64,000 nt of DNA from Methanosarcinales archaeon (GCA_905339155.1 CAJPFJ010000007.1:1-64000), one strand, 5' to 3'; shown: positions 1 to 10,309, numbered from the stretch's first letter. Notes: generated by a model not told the origin, from the letters alone. Numbers and translations: made by a program.

Positions 1-39
1 CTATCAGACCTCAGGGATCATGAGGATCGATTAGAATGA
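1..39 (+). CDS. C-terminal end of a VapB-type antitoxin (partial)
   Basis: Only the last twelve codons are inside the window (LSDLRDHEDRLE, then TGA). The stop overlaps the ATG of the following PIN gene in an ATGA junction, the usual translational coupling of antitoxin to toxin. The family call rests on this position and on the short acidic/arginine-rich tail. No DNA-binding domain is visible, so other small antitoxin types cannot be excluded. Confidence 0.55.
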   Translation, partial: LSDLRDHEDRLE

Positions 40-410
40 TGCTGGATTCTTTCGCATGGATGGAATATTTCATGGGGACTCCAAAAGGTGAAAAAGTCCA
101 AAAATTAGTCGATGATGATTCACAATTATACACTTCCCCGATAGTAGTGGCAGAAATATACTCTAAATCTCTCAGAACAGATGGAAACGCCGAAGAGAGA
201 AAGGATTTCATAATGAAAAGATGCGCTGTAGTAGCATTTGATGTAAAAATCTCAGTAGAAGCTGCAAAAATACATGCGCAGAATAGAGTTAAGACACACG
301 ATTTCGGTCTTGCTGACGCCATAATACTCGCTTCAGCCCGGAGCAGGAAAATAAAAGTTTTGACCGGAGATCCTCATTTTAAAAATTTCAAAGATGCTGT
401 TATGCTTTGA
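36..410 (+). CDS. vapC: PIN-domain ribonuclease toxin, VapC-like
   Basis: A 124-residue PIN-domain protein of normal length. The four acidic metal ligands expected for a VapC nuclease are present: D4, E40 (in VVAEIY), D94 (in GLADAIIL) and D112 (in LTGDPHF). VapC proteins cleave RNA, often tRNA, and are neutralised by a VapB antitoxin encoded just upstream. Here the upstream frame ends inside this start codon (ATGATG), so either ATG at 36 or 39 could start it. The gene converges on hsdS with only four bases between the stops. Beside a restriction-modification locus, this is a typical defence or stability neighbourhood. Confidence 0.85.
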   Translation: MMLDSFAWMEYFMGTPKGEKVQKLVDDDSQLYTSPIVVAEIYSKSLRTDGNAEERKDFIMKRCAVVAFDVKISVEAAKIHAQNRVKTHDFGLADAIILASARSRKIKVLTGDPHFKNFKDAVML

Positions 411-414
411 TTTT

Positions 415-1665
415 TCAAAGCGAGGTCTGTGATTCGCGAGCCTCGAACTCCAGCTCATGCACCCTGCGCTGCCCGGTCATCAGCTCGTGCAGCAAGGTTT
501 TGAACAGGGCGGTGAGAGTTTGTTTTTTACTTATAAGAATGTTATTTCTTTGATCCAAAATATTCAAAGTTATTCCAATTTCTTTCTGTTCTGTAAGTTT
601 AGGTAACGGAATATAAATTCCTTTAACATCTGAATCTCTTACTGCTGGATAACTTGCTCCACGTTGCAGTTTTTCAATTTTTTCAATAAAGAAATCTGTT
701 TGCAGATATTGATATAAATACTCTTGAATTAATTTATCTGGGTCTGGTTTTATAACACAATAACCCGTACTACAAATTTGATTGTGATAATCTTGAGATA
801 TTTTAGCTATACGCTTTAGAGTCGGTCGGACGGTCGCAAAAATTAAATCTCCGTCTTGGATTATTTTTCGTGCTCTACTTGGCGCTTCTTTACCTAATAT
901 TTTTGAAGTGTTTTCTATTCTGAAAAATTCGTTTGAAACACTCGAAACATCGACATAAATAAATTCCTTATCAGGCTCTTTTCCTGGATATCTTATTTTT
1001 GTTTTTAGTATCAACTTCTCAATTTTCACCACTTCCCAACTCTCCGGCACTAATCCGATTTCGGTTTCCTTCTGATGTTCGCCTCTGGTGCCTTCGGTAA
1101 AAAGTTTTTGCATGAGGGCTTTTTTCAGTTCGGTGGTGGTGCGTATCAGATTGTCCTGCTGCTCAATGGCTTTCTGCACAGTGCTTAATACGTGGGCGAT
1201 TTTGCGTTGTTCAGGGAGAGGGGGGAGGATGACTTCAAACGTTTTAATTATTGTTTGACTAATATTTGGTTGTGCTCCACCATATCGCTGTTTTAGAAAA
1301 TCCTCTCGTTTAAAAATAAGTTGAAAACGAAGAAATTCGTTGTTGAAATTATCTTCGTTTGGAAGGATTCCGCAAACTGCTTGATTAGTTGTTGCTTCTT
1401 TCTTTAAAATCGCTGTTTTTCCAACCGTAGCACCATACATTGCCATGAGAATAGTTTCTTTTGGGAATAGCTTAGCAGAAGAATTTTTTATGGCATTCTG
1501 AGTAATCTTTTCTTCTGTGTCAATAATATAATTATCATCAAGCTCTCCAGATTTAACCCAAAGAACTTCACCATTATAAAACTCCTTTTTTGTTCTACTT
1601 GGGGTTCCACCGCTTGTAGTTTTTGCAATTTCTTCTATTCTCTTTATTTTCCAGCCTTCCATCAT
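415..1665 (-). CDS. hsdS: Type I restriction-modification specificity subunit HsdS
   Basis: A 416-residue protein with two target-recognition halves, roughly residues 1-190 and 205-390. Each half ends in a helical spacer with the LPPLPEQRKIA / LPKLTEQKEIG motif typical of HsdS. It selects the DNA sequence modified by HsdM, and would also direct HsdR if one exists. The start overlaps the hsdM stop (ATGA) behind a GGGGG tract, so the two are translationally coupled. The recognition halves are noticeably more AT-rich than hsdM, as is common for exchangeable specificity domains. No HsdR gene follows before the convergent vapC. Confidence 0.93.
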   Translation of the reverse strand: MMEGWKIKRIEEIAKTTSGGTPSRTKKEFYNGEVLWVKSGELDDNYIIDTEEKITQNAIKNSSAKLFPKETILMAMYGATVGKTAILKKEATTNQAVCGILPNEDNFNNEFLRFQLIFKREDFLKQRYGGAQPNISQTIIKTFEVILPPLPEQRKIAHVLSTVQKAIEQQDNLIRTTTELKKALMQKLFTEGTRGEHQKETEIGLVPESWEVVKIEKLILKTKIRYPGKEPDKEFIYVDVSSVSNEFFRIENTSKILGKEAPSRARKIIQDGDLIFATVRPTLKRIAKISQDYHNQICSTGYCVIKPDPDKLIQEYLYQYLQTDFFIEKIEKLQRGASYPAVRDSDVKGIYIPLPKLTEQKEIGITLNILDQRNNILISKKQTLTALFKTLLHELMTGQRRVHELEFEARESQTSL

Positions 1666-3233
1666 ACCCCCAATTTTGTAAGAATGTTTTTCAATTCTGC
1701 ATCAATTGTGACATACTCGCTTTCCTGTTCCCGGAGTTCCTCCACTAATTCTTCAATGGGGCGGTAGGTGTAGGCATCATTAACCTGTATGTAGCGGCTG
1801 GGTGAAATATTGTAATCATTCTTAACGATCTCATCTTTACCCACAAGCCGGGAAAATTTTTCCACTTCCTTAAAGGCTTTATAGGTCTCAGCAATGCGGT
1901 CTATACCTTCCTGTGTGATATAGTTCTTGGGATCGCCCTTTTCAAACTCCTTGCCTGCATGTACAAGGAAAAATTTGTCTTTGTGCTTTTTGGCTTTGTT
2001 CAGGAAAATGATAATCCCTGGCGCAGAGGTATTATAAAAAAGATTTTCCGGCAGGTAAATAACCCCTTCTATCAGGTCATGCTCAACAAACCATTTGCGG
2101 CACTCCTTTTCTTTATTGCTCCCCTGGTTGCCGCTGCCCCTGCTGGCGGCTCCGGTATCAAGTACAATTCCTCCCCTGCCAGTATCATTCATGCTGCTGT
2201 AAATATGCTGCACCCAGCCCCAGTCAATCTTGCCCCCGCAAGGACCTGCCGGGAAGCGTTCCATTTCATCATTGATAAAAAAATCGTCATTTATGTAGGA
2301 TAAGCTGTCTTTTCCCTGGTTCCACATGGGATTTGCCACAACACGGTCAAACTTTTTCAGTTTGCCTGCGGTTTTGAAAATGGGATTTTTTAGCGTGTCG
2401 CCAATTTCAATTTCGCCCTCCATGTCGTGTATCACCATGTTCATTTTGCTCATTGCCCATGTGGAAGCGATAAATTCCTGTCCATGCAATTGAAGCGGCG
2501 CATATTTCTCTTTAGATCGCAGCGCCATTTTTTCTTCCATAACCATCTCACATTTAATGAGCAGACCGCCGCTGCCGCAGCAGGGGTCATAAATTTCCAT
2601 GCCAGGCCCGGCATCCATGATCTTTGCAATGATGAAACCCACTTCGGTAGGTGTGTAGAACTCTCCGGCGCTTTGTCCGCTTCCTTCTGCGAACTTGCGT
2701 ATCAGGTACTCGTAACTGCGCCCGATAATATCTGGCTCCACATCTTTTAATCCCAATCGCTTTTCGGAAACTTTTTCAATGAGTTTACTCAATCGGTCAT
2801 CATCAATATCACGCTGCCCGTGTGTGGTGGCATTAAAGTCAACACGATCAATGATCCCTTGCAGGTCTTTATTTTCTTTGGCTACGTCACGAAGAATATC
2901 GGTAAGCTGCTGTCCGATTTTATCTGACAGTTTTCTAACCACATCCCATGTTCTTTCCTTTTCGGGGTCTTTTGGCTTAATGGGTATGTAAAAACGCACT
3001 ATTGATTTATCCCGTTCCACCAATTGCAGGGCTTTCGTTCGGCTGTGTACTTTTTCTGCAATACGGTCAATCTCATCGTCAAACACATCGCATAATCGCT
3101 TTATAAAAATCAAAGGGAGAATATAATCTTTAAATTTAGCCGCATCAGCCGCGCCCCTGATACTGCAAGCTGCGTCCCATATCCAGCTTTCCATTGATTT
3201 TACTTTCTCACCATTTCCGTTTGTTTTTGCCAT
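1662..3233 (-). CDS. hsdM: Type I restriction-modification DNA methyltransferase HsdM
   Basis: A 523-residue N6-adenine methyltransferase. It has an N-terminal helical HsdM domain (to about residue 150), an SAM-binding motif DPCCGSGG at residue 216 and a catalytic motif NPMW at residue 301, a known type I variant of NPPF/Y. It works as M2S with HsdS encoded immediately downstream. The start ATG has AGGTAG a few bases upstream. Neither side of the pair in this window carries a DEAD-box HsdR. The locus is therefore either an orphan methylase or its HsdR lies left of the window. Confidence 0.95.
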   Translation of the reverse strand: MAKTNGNGEKVKSMESWIWDAACSIRGAADAAKFKDYILPLIFIKRLCDVFDDEIDRIAEKVHSRTKALQLVERDKSIVRFYIPIKPKDPEKERTWDVVRKLSDKIGQQLTDILRDVAKENKDLQGIIDRVDFNATTHGQRDIDDDRLSKLIEKVSEKRLGLKDVEPDIIGRSYEYLIRKFAEGSGQSAGEFYTPTEVGFIIAKIMDAGPGMEIYDPCCGSGGLLIKCEMVMEEKMALRSKEKYAPLQLHGQEFIASTWAMSKMNMVIHDMEGEIEIGDTLKNPIFKTAGKLKKFDRVVANPMWNQGKDSLSYINDDFFINDEMERFPAGPCGGKIDWGWVQHIYSSMNDTGRGGIVLDTGAASRGSGNQGSNKEKECRKWFVEHDLIEGVIYLPENLFYNTSAPGIIIFLNKAKKHKDKFFLVHAGKEFEKGDPKNYITQEGIDRIAETYKAFKEVEKFSRLVGKDEIVKNDYNISPSRYIQVNDAYTYRPIEELVEELREQESEYVTIDAELKNILTKLGV

Positions 3234-3391
3234 GCTACCTATCTATATTCGTACCTGATTCGTATATCCTACACTTTACCTGGAATCATAATCTTTTGCA
3301 TTAAATAATTACCAAAATTATATCTCTCAAAGAGTTATGGTCTGGTATAGTGGAAAGACATAATATCCCGCAAATATAATGAACATCCAGA

Positions 3392-4141
3392 ATGAAAAGA
3401 GAAATAAAAGAACGAACGATTCTTGATAAATTTGCCGAGGATTTTGTTAATATTGTCGAGAAACATGCAAAATACATTATTGTTTCAGGTTTTGTTGCGA
3501 TCGCGCATGGAAGAAGCAGAGGGACAGAAGACATTGACCTGATCATTGAAAGGATAGGAAAAGACGAATTCAAAGAAATGAATAATGATCTCCTGCTGGC
3601 AGGTTTTGAATGCATACAGTCAGAAGATCCTGATGTGATCTATGATGACTATTTGAATGATAAGACCAGCGTGAGATATATCAGAAAAGGACATTTTCTG
3701 CCTGAAATGGAATTAAAATTAGCCAGGGATGAACTGGACGAATATCAGATCAGGACACGCAAAAAACTGCCATTGACGGGGCTGGATATATATTTTTCAA
3801 GCATTGAAATGAATATTGCTTTTAAGGAAGAACTACTCAGGTCTGAAAAGGATATTGATGATGCAGATCATTTGCGGATCATCTATTCTGACGTGCTTGA
3901 TGAAAATGAGATCACAAAGAGCGCAAATCCGCAGGTTGAGGTTATCATGAGGGACAAAACTCATTCAGAACAGGTTATACGATGGGCAAAATATGTAAAA
4001 TCTCATCCGCGCTCTGTGTGGATCAAAGAAGTGAAACCTTTCATAGACTCTCAAATAATCATGGCAAACAATTTCTATGATCGTCTTGCAAAAACGCAAG
4101 GCGGGATTGAAAAAATAAGAAAGCTGAGAGATTTAAGATAA
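3392..4141 (+). CDS. Nucleotidyltransferase-fold protein (AbiEii/MNT-like)
   Basis: A 249-residue protein whose N-terminal third has a nucleotidyltransferase signature: a small-residue stretch (VSGFVAIAHG), then GTEDIDLII at about residue 48, resembling the metal-binding DxD of the Pol-beta superfamily. The rest is helical and unassigned. Such proteins occur as toxin-antitoxin components and as uncharacterised nucleotidyltransferases. It stands alone here, about 20 bases ahead of the helicase gene and next to the modification locus. The usual GSxxR loop is replaced by GRSRG, so activity is uncertain. Confidence 0.6.
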   Translation: MKREIKERTILDKFAEDFVNIVEKHAKYIIVSGFVAIAHGRSRGTEDIDLIIERIGKDEFKEMNNDLLLAGFECIQSEDPDVIYDDYLNDKTSVRYIRKGHFLPEMELKLARDELDEYQIRTRKKLPLTGLDIYFSSIEMNIAFKEELLRSEKDIDDADHLRIIYSDVLDENEITKSANPQVEVIMRDKTHSEQVIRWAKYVKSHPRSVWIKEVKPFIDSQIIMANNFYDRLAKTQGGIEKIRKLRDLR

Positions 4142-4162
4142 AAAAAACAAATTACCTCAATA

Positions 4163-6607
4163 ATGCTCTCCATCATCATCCACCCCCAGAAGTCAAAGCT
4201 CATCGTCCTCCCCATAAAAGACGACTCCAGAGAGCCCAATTTCTACGGTACCCTGATATTAAAGCACACCCCGAAAGGCGCGCGCGTGGGAAAATTCAGG
4301 ATAAAGCAGGGTGAAAAAGAAGACTTCAGGGCTCCTGAGGAACTCGTTGAACTTTTGCGCCTTGCTGATAAGATACTTATTGCAGAAGGGGATGAGGCGT
4401 CTGAGGCTGGTTTTAAGGAACTTCTCACAGCATACCAGCTTGATTACGGATATACGACAACATGTCGCCTTTGTCTTCTTGCAGGTAAATTTACGACGAA
4501 TAGTCCGATACGGTTCCACAATGAATCGGTATGCGAGGATTGTGCGAAAAAAGAACTGGTAAAGGAAGCAAAATCCATCAAGCTGGGAAGCCATGGCCAG
4601 GAACGTCTCATCCAGATACTGCTAAAAACAAGGAACCTTGACAGGGTGCTTGCAATGCTAAGCCCCGGGAAACTGGATTCGGGACTGACACGATTTGACA
4701 CCATGGCAGCATGTAAAGTTGATAAAACAATAAAGGTGAAAGACCTGCCGCTGCACGATGAATTTAAAAAGATCCTCATCAAACAGATGGAATTACTTAT
4801 GCCAGTACAGGCTCTTTCAATTGAAGCAGGTCTTCTTGAAAGAAAGAACCAGCTGATCATTTCTGCTACCGCAACAGGAAAAACACTCGTCGGTGAACTT
4901 GCCGGTATTTCCAACATTTTGAACAAAAAAGGCAAGATGCTTTTCCTTGTTCCCCTGGTTGCGCTTGCAAACCAGAAATATGAACAATTCACGCGGCGGT
5001 ATTCCTCAATCGCAACCACATCACTGCGTGTGGGCACAAGCCGCATAACTAAAGGAATAAAAGGTATCCGCACTACACTTTCCTCGGATATCATCGTTGG
5101 AACTTATGAAGGGATTGATTTCATAATGAGGGCAGGAAATGCACATATGCTTGGCAATATCGGAACGGTCGTTATTGACGAAGTGCATACGCTTGAGGAT
5201 AAAGAAAGAGGGCACAGGCTCGATGGTCTTATTGCCCGCCTGAAATTCATTGCACCCCTGGCCCAGTACGTTTACCTCTCAGCAACTGTCGGCGAACCTC
5301 GATGGCTTGCGGAAAAACTGGACGCGGGATTAATAGAATTCGAAGAAAGGCCTGTTCCTATTGAAAGACATCTGATCTTTGCGCCGGAATATGAAAAAAA
5401 GCGGATGATAGAACGCCTTGCCAGGCAGGAATATGACAAGAGATCCTCTAAAGGGTTTCGTGGGCAGACCATAGTATTTACTAATTCACGGCGCAACTGT
5501 CACATGCTGGCAGAAGGGCTTTCAATAAAAGCGCTGCCATACCATGCGGGTTTATCCTATCCTGAAAGAAAAAAAGTGGAAGAGCAATTCGGCAGGGGAG
5601 AGCTGCCTGTGGTCGTGACAACCGCGGCACTTGCGGCAGGCGTGGATTTTCCCGCATCCCAGGTGATATTTGAGTCGCTTGCCATGGGTATAGAATGGCT
5701 GACCGTGCGTGAATTCCAGCAGATGCTGGGACGGGCCGGAAGACCCGATTACCATGACCTTGGAATCGTGGTGCTTCTTGCTGACCCGGAGAGAAGGTTC
5801 GGAAAGGGTGATTCGGAGGATGAAGTAGCTTTTCGGCTGCTTCGTGGTGTACTTGAACATTTTGGCGTGGATTACGGGGATGATGAACAGCTTGAGGAGA
5901 CTCTTTCCAATGTCGTGGTGGCGCATTCACTTGTTGACATCAGGAAATTAAATGAAACGCTGCTTGGCAAAGGAAACCTTGAGTTCCTGCTGGATAAACT
6001 CGGGGAATATGGTTTTATCGAGAAAAAAGATGGCGATTACCGCCCCACTAAACTTGGGTTTATTGTTGCATCACATTTCCTGAGCGTAGAACAGACATTC
6101 TTGATAAAGAATGCAATTTTTAAAGGAATTAAACCAATGGATATTATCACAGGCCTTGTGACCCTGGATTCTGTATATTTCAGATATGCTTCCCAGTTAT
6201 CTGATGCCCTCGGGACTGATATCCCAACAAGGGTTTTCGGCGCCGGTCTTGATATTGTTTTTTCGGCTGATGGTTTTTCAAAGCTCAAAGAAAACCTGCG
6301 CCGCACAATGCTTGATTTTGCCCGGGAATTTATGTCATGCACATGCAAAGATTCGCCATACTGCGGCTGTGCCGAACGTAAATTCTCAGCAAGGGTCATT
6401 GAATTATGCGCCGAGGGTCATGCGCCTGATGGGGTGATTAAGGAGCTAGAGAAGCAGTATGGGGTTTATGCATATACAGGTGATGTTCTCAATTACCTGG
6501 ACCAGGCTGCAAGGAACCTTGAAGCTGTGGAATTGATAGCCGGGATTTTCAGTAAGAAGGAGATTTCTGACAGAGCAAGGGAATTGAGGGAAAGGATGGA
6601 AGGTTAG
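4163..6607 (+). CDS. Archaeal SF2 DEAD/DEAH-box helicase with N-terminal zinc motif
   Basis: An 814-residue superfamily 2 helicase. Walker A ATATGKT ends at residue 241, the Walker B box is DEVH at 339-342, motif III is SATVG near 373 and motif VI QMLGRAGRP lies at 520-528. The N-terminal region before the core resembles the archaeal DUF5814 domain and carries a CxxC...CxxC zinc site (C101, C104, C124, C127). A second cysteine cluster (CTCKDSPYCGC) sits near residue 725. The overall layout is closer to archaeal Hel308/Ski2-like helicases than to Lhr. Likely role: DNA or RNA unwinding in repair or replication restart. It follows the nucleotidyltransferase gene by about 20 bases. Confidence 0.85.
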   Translation: MLSIIIHPQKSKLIVLPIKDDSREPNFYGTLILKHTPKGARVGKFRIKQGEKEDFRAPEELVELLRLADKILIAEGDEASEAGFKELLTAYQLDYGYTTTCRLCLLAGKFTTNSPIRFHNESVCEDCAKKELVKEAKSIKLGSHGQERLIQILLKTRNLDRVLAMLSPGKLDSGLTRFDTMAACKVDKTIKVKDLPLHDEFKKILIKQMELLMPVQALSIEAGLLERKNQLIISATATGKTLVGELAGISNILNKKGKMLFLVPLVALANQKYEQFTRRYSSIATTSLRVGTSRITKGIKGIRTTLSSDIIVGTYEGIDFIMRAGNAHMLGNIGTVVIDEVHTLEDKERGHRLDGLIARLKFIAPLAQYVYLSATVGEPRWLAEKLDAGLIEFEERPVPIERHLIFAPEYEKKRMIERLARQEYDKRSSKGFRGQTIVFTNSRRNCHMLAEGLSIKALPYHAGLSYPERKKVEEQFGRGELPVVVTTAALAAGVDFPASQVIFESLAMGIEWLTVREFQQMLGRAGRPDYHDLGIVVLLADPERRFGKGDSEDEVAFRLLRGVLEHFGVDYGDDEQLEETLSNVVVAHSLVDIRKLNETLLGKGNLEFLLDKLGEYGFIEKKDGDYRPTKLGFIVASHFLSVEQTFLIKNAIFKGIKPMDIITGLVTLDSVYFRYASQLSDALGTDIPTRVFGAGLDIVFSADGFSKLKENLRRTMLDFAREFMSCTCKDSPYCGCAERKFSARVIELCAEGHAPDGVIKELEKQYGVYAYTGDVLNYLDQAARNLEAVELIAGIFSKKEISDRARELRERMEG

Positions 6608-6718
6608 AAGAATATCGAGGTAAACGCGACAAATATTCCACAATGTCGCAGGATACGAAAAAGCGTTTATAGTTCCTAAAATATAACTCTGAATAAAATC
6701 ATAACAGGAGATGATCTT

Positions 6719-7198
6719 GTGGTTAAAAACAAAAAAATTCTAATAACCTATGCGTCTGCAATAGGAAGTACTGAAAAACTTGCACAGGTAATCGCAGAAG
6801 GGATTAGAAAAGTGGATGGCGTATCAATTGAAGTGAAGAGGGCAAGGGATGTCAAAACAGATGATGTTGTTTCAGCTAATGGCTATGTTTTTGGCTCACA
6901 TTCTGCTTCTGAATATATTGAAGGAGAAATTAAAACTCTCTTTGAGGGACTCTCTCCTGTAAAAGAGAAAATGAGTGGTAAACCCGTATTACTTTTTACA
7001 ACAGGACAGGGCATGCAAGTCCTGGCGCTTGCATCAATAGAAAAATTAGTGGATGTATTCAATCCCCAGTTGATCAAACCAAGCCTGGCAGTTAAAGGTA
7101 TGCCAGGAGAAGCTGATAAAGCAAATGCCATTGCGATGGGAGAAAAACTGGCAGATGCGGTAAAAAAAACACAAGAACCAACATATATTGTCGCTTAA
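6719..7198 (+). CDS. Flavodoxin-family electron carrier
   Basis: A 159-residue flavodoxin-like protein. The N-terminal beta strand ILITYASAIGSTEKLA contains the FMN phosphate-binding loop (S/T-rich with G), and FTTGQG near residue 100 fits a second flavin loop. The start is GTG at 6719, chosen because AGGAG lies eight bases upstream. An ATG at 6711 is in another frame. A TATA-like TTTATA lies about 50 bases upstream. The gene is monocistronic and convergent with hisD. It probably shuttles low-potential electrons; the partner is unknown. Confidence 0.8.
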   Translation: MVKNKKILITYASAIGSTEKLAQVIAEGIRKVDGVSIEVKRARDVKTDDVVSANGYVFGSHSASEYIEGEIKTLFEGLSPVKEKMSGKPVLLFTTGQGMQVLALASIEKLVDVFNPQLIKPSLAVKGMPGEADKANAIAMGEKLADAVKKTQEPTYIVA

Positions 7199-7223
7199 TA
7201 GGAATGAAAGATTAAATCTTCGC

Positions 7224-8480
7224 TTATCTGCGTATCCTTACTGCATTTGCATGGGCGAAAAAACCTTCAGCTTCGGCAAGCTCAACAATTGTATCATTCA
7301 TTTCCTCAAGTCCCTTCTTTTCAATTATCTGCACGCTTGATTTTGTCACGAAATGGTCAATATTCAAACCTGAGAACATCCTTGCGTATCCTCCTGTTGG
7401 AAGGACATGGTTCGTGCCCGAAGCATAATCACCGGCTGATACAGGCGCATACGAACCAACAAATATCGAACCTGCATGCCTGATCCTTCCGAGAATATCC
7501 TTCTTAGTCATTATTTCAAGATGCTCGGGCGCAAACTTATTTGAAAAATCAATGCATTCATCAAGTGTTCCAGTGAGTATCGCTGCATTCTCAAGCGATT
7601 TATTTATTATCTCTCCCCGCGCCGCTTTTTTTATCTGGATCTCTATCTCTTGCTCTACACTTTTTGAAAGTTCATCGGATGGAGTTACAAGCACTGAAAC
7701 AGCATTCGGGTCATGCTCTGCCTGGGCGATCATATCCGAAGCTATAAAATCGGCTCTTGCCGATTCATCCGCGATAATGAGCACTTCACTCGGGCCTGCA
7801 GGAAAATCAATAGCAGTTCCGCAGGCCATTTTGGCCGCTGTGACATATAGATTGCCAGGCCCTACGATCTTATCAACTTTTGGAATGGTCTTTGTACCGT
7901 AAGCCATGGCAGCTATTGCTTGCACCCCGCCCACGCGAAAAACACAGTCTGCGCCTGCGATATGTGCGGCTGCCAGTGTCAATGGGTTCACTGTTCCATC
8001 AGGGTTCGGGGGCGTGCATATAATAACGCGGCGTACGCCTGCAACTTTTGCAGGGATAACAGTCATAAGAGCTGTGCTGGGATAAGATGCCCTTCCGCCT
8101 GGTACATAAGCGCCTACTGACCCAAGAGGTGAAATACGCTGTCCAAGCCTGATCCCCGGTGCAAATTCCTTTATCCAGTCCTTTGTGACCTGGGCCTCAT
8201 GAAATGCACGTATGTTCGAAGCTGCTTTTTTAAGATGGATTAGGAGCTTTTTATCAAGCGAGAACACAGCTTCATGTATTTCCTTATGAGTTACTTCAAT
8301 CTCCTTTAAGGTTGCTTTATCGAATTGCGCAGTGTATTTTAATAGGGAAGGGTCGCCATTCTCTTTTATATCGTTGAGAATGGATGTTACAGAAGGCATT
8401 ACCTCCTGTAACTCGTCATGGCGCATCAGAAGGCTTTCAATTTCAATATTTGTAAGTTTAGAAATGGAATTTAATAACAT
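7224..8480 (-). CDS. hisD: Histidinol dehydrogenase
   Basis: A 418-residue enzyme for the last two steps of histidine synthesis (L-histidinol to L-histidine, NAD+ dependent, zinc enzyme). Family hallmarks are visible: [45 protein letters not shown] and HLEIM, including catalytic and zinc-binding residues. It matches the usual length. It is not in a his operon: hisA lies 1.8 kb away in the same direction with tatC and thiL between, so archaeal-type dispersal of his genes applies. Confidence 0.97.
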   Translation of the reverse strand: MLLNSISKLTNIEIESLLMRHDELQEVMPSVTSILNDIKENGDPSLLKYTAQFDKATLKEIEVTHKEIHEAVFSLDKKLLIHLKKAASNIRAFHEAQVTKDWIKEFAPGIRLGQRISPLGSVGAYVPGGRASYPSTALMTVIPAKVAGVRRVIICTPPNPDGTVNPLTLAAAHIAGADCVFRVGGVQAIAAMAYGTKTIPKVDKIVGPGNLYVTAAKMACGTAIDFPAGPSEVLIIADESARADFIASDMIAQAEHDPNAVSVLVTPSDELSKSVEQEIEIQIKKAARGEIINKSLENAAILTGTLDECIDFSNKFAPEHLEIMTKKDILGRIRHAGSIFVGSYAPVSAGDYASGTNHVLPTGGYARMFSGLNIDHFVTKSSVQIIEKKGLEEMNDTIVELAEAEGFFAHANAVRIRR

Positions 8481-8525
8481 TACATGCTGATTTCAAGGCC
8501 GAGAAAGATAAATGTTTGTGTGAAA

Positions 8526-9233
8526 TCAAAAATATCTGGCTATTATCAAACTGAATTCAAACAACATTACAAGAACTAATGCCACTATCAATTCTGAAAT
8601 GGCTGAAGGGTCAGGTGATATAAAAAATGCAAACGCAAGAAGGGCTCCATAAATGAATTTTCGTTTTCCTTTAAAGAACTCAAATTTCAAAATACCCATC
8701 TTGATGGCTGATATCAGCAGTAAAGGAAACTGGAATATAAGTCCAAATCCTATTATCAGCGTAATTATCGTGTCAATTGTTTTTATAACTGAAACCTGCG
8801 GGTCTGCAATATCATTTGAATAAAACATCGTATATTTAAATAGAAGGGGCAATATTAAAAAATATGCAAGAAACGCTCCCAATGTGAACAGTATAAATGA
8901 AAACGGTACTATCTTGATAAAAAACATCTTTTCATTTTTATAAAGTCCTTTTGCTATAAACATGAATACCTCATAAACAAGGAGCGGTATTCCTATAAAA
9001 AGTGATGCAACTAAAGAGAGTTTAAATCGTGTAAGGATCAGTTCCATCGGGGAGTATATGGTCATAGGCACCGGAATTGCATTGTTCCATATGATTCTTA
9101 AGAGCCCTCCTGAATAAATGAAAACAATAGAAGTGACCAGGATAATCGGGATAACCACTATCATCATCCTTGACCGCAGTTCTTTAATATGTTCCTCGAG
9201 GGGCAATTCCTGATCGCCAGGTACAGAATTCAT
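8526..9233 (-). CDS. tatC: Sec-independent protein translocase subunit TatC
   Basis: A 235-residue polytopic membrane protein with six hydrophobic segments. The N-terminal signature LEEHIKELRSRM is the conserved cytoplasmic TatC motif that receives twin-arginine signal peptides. It exports folded, often cofactor-bearing proteins. No TatA gene is adjacent, so TatA must be elsewhere. It is divergent from thiL across a short AT-rich region. Confidence 0.93.
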   Translation of the reverse strand: MNSVPGDQELPLEEHIKELRSRMMIVVIPIILVTSIVFIYSGGLLRIIWNNAIPVPMTIYSPMELILTRFKLSLVASLFIGIPLLVYEVFMFIAKGLYKNEKMFFIKIVPFSFILFTLGAFLAYFLILPLLFKYTMFYSNDIADPQVSVIKTIDTIITLIIGFGLIFQFPLLLISAIKMGILKFEFFKGKRKFIYGALLAFAFFISPDPSAISELIVALVLVMLFEFSLIIARYF

Positions 9234-9352
9234 TAGAGTGTATTGATTCTTTTTCTTATATCAATGTTTTTTATTAAAAAATATAAAGTTTGAGTCCAAA
9301 AATTATTCATTTATGGAAAAGCTATAATGTATATAAACCAAATTATCGCCAA

Positions 9353-10309
9353 ATGAAAATCCGTGAACTTAAAGAGCGCGACTTAATTGAACATATTTCG
9401 GGATTACTTACAAAACCCGGAAAAGATACGGTCGTTGGCGCAGGAGTTGATGATTGTGCAGTTCTCGATATAGGGGGGAATGATTATCTTCTTGCGACTA
9501 CTGATATGCTTCATCGAAAGACTGACTTTCCACACCGTATGTCGGGATGGCAGATAGGGTGGATGGCTGTGGCTGTAAACCTGAGCGATTTAGCTTCAAA
9601 AGGGGCAAAACCGCTTGGGATTTTAATGGCTATTGGTATTCCCCCGGATTCAGAGCTTGATCTTTTGGATGATATCATTAAAGGTATGGATGATTGCGCA
9701 CGAAGTTTCGGGACTCGGGTCATCGGGGGTGATATGGATTCACATGACGAACTAACGATGACCGGGACAGCGCTTGGACTTGTAAATAAAGACTTGCTTA
9801 TAAGGAGAAGCGGGGCAAATCCGGGAGACCTTGTGTGCGTAACAGGAAATCTTGGTACTGCTGGAGCTGCACTGATATTATTGCAGAAAAATATTAATGT
9901 AGACCAGCAGATACTAAAAGCCCTGTTTGAACCCATACCCAGAATAAATGAAGGCATGGCATTGGCAAAAACATGCGCAATAACATCGATGATGGATATA
10001 AGCGACGGGCTTGCGTTATCACTTCACGATCTGGCAAAAGCAAGTGGTGTTGGATTCAAAATATATGACGATAAGCTTCCGGTTCTTCCTGATGTTAAAA
10101 AACTATTAAAAGGTAATGAATTGCCTGGAGCCGTTGTTTTTACTGGCGGAGATTTTGAGTTGTTGTTCACAGTGCCTCCTGATAAGATAAATAAAGCCAG
10201 GAACGCCTGCTCATTTACCGTAATCGGGGAAGTCATAAAAGAAGGTATTTTCATTGAAAGATCGAATGGAATTGAAAAGCTTGAGGCCCGTGGGTTTGAG
10301 CACTTTTAG
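9353..10309 (+). CDS. thiL: Thiamine-monophosphate kinase
   Basis: About 318 residues from the chosen start. It phosphorylates thiamine monophosphate to thiamine pyrophosphate with ATP. Motifs: VGAGVDDCAVLD, TTDMLHRKTDFP (Mg2+/ATP-binding aspartates), AVNLSDLASKGAKP and SMMDISDGLALSL. I chose ATG at 9353 because TATATAAAC lies about 20 bases ahead, suggesting a nearly leaderless transcript, and because KIRELKERDLIE is the normal ThiL N-terminus. An in-frame TTG at 9290 would place that TATA box inside the coding region. Confidence 0.94.
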   Translation: MKIRELKERDLIEHISGLLTKPGKDTVVGAGVDDCAVLDIGGNDYLLATTDMLHRKTDFPHRMSGWQIGWMAVAVNLSDLASKGAKPLGILMAIGIPPDSELDLLDDIIKGMDDCARSFGTRVIGGDMDSHDELTMTGTALGLVNKDLLIRRSGANPGDLVCVTGNLGTAGAALILLQKNINVDQQILKALFEPIPRINEGMALAKTCAITSMMDISDGLALSLHDLAKASGVGFKIYDDKLPVLPDVKKLLKGNELPGAVVFTGGDFELLFTVPPDKINKARNACSFTVIGEVIKEGIFIERSNGIEKLEARGFEHF

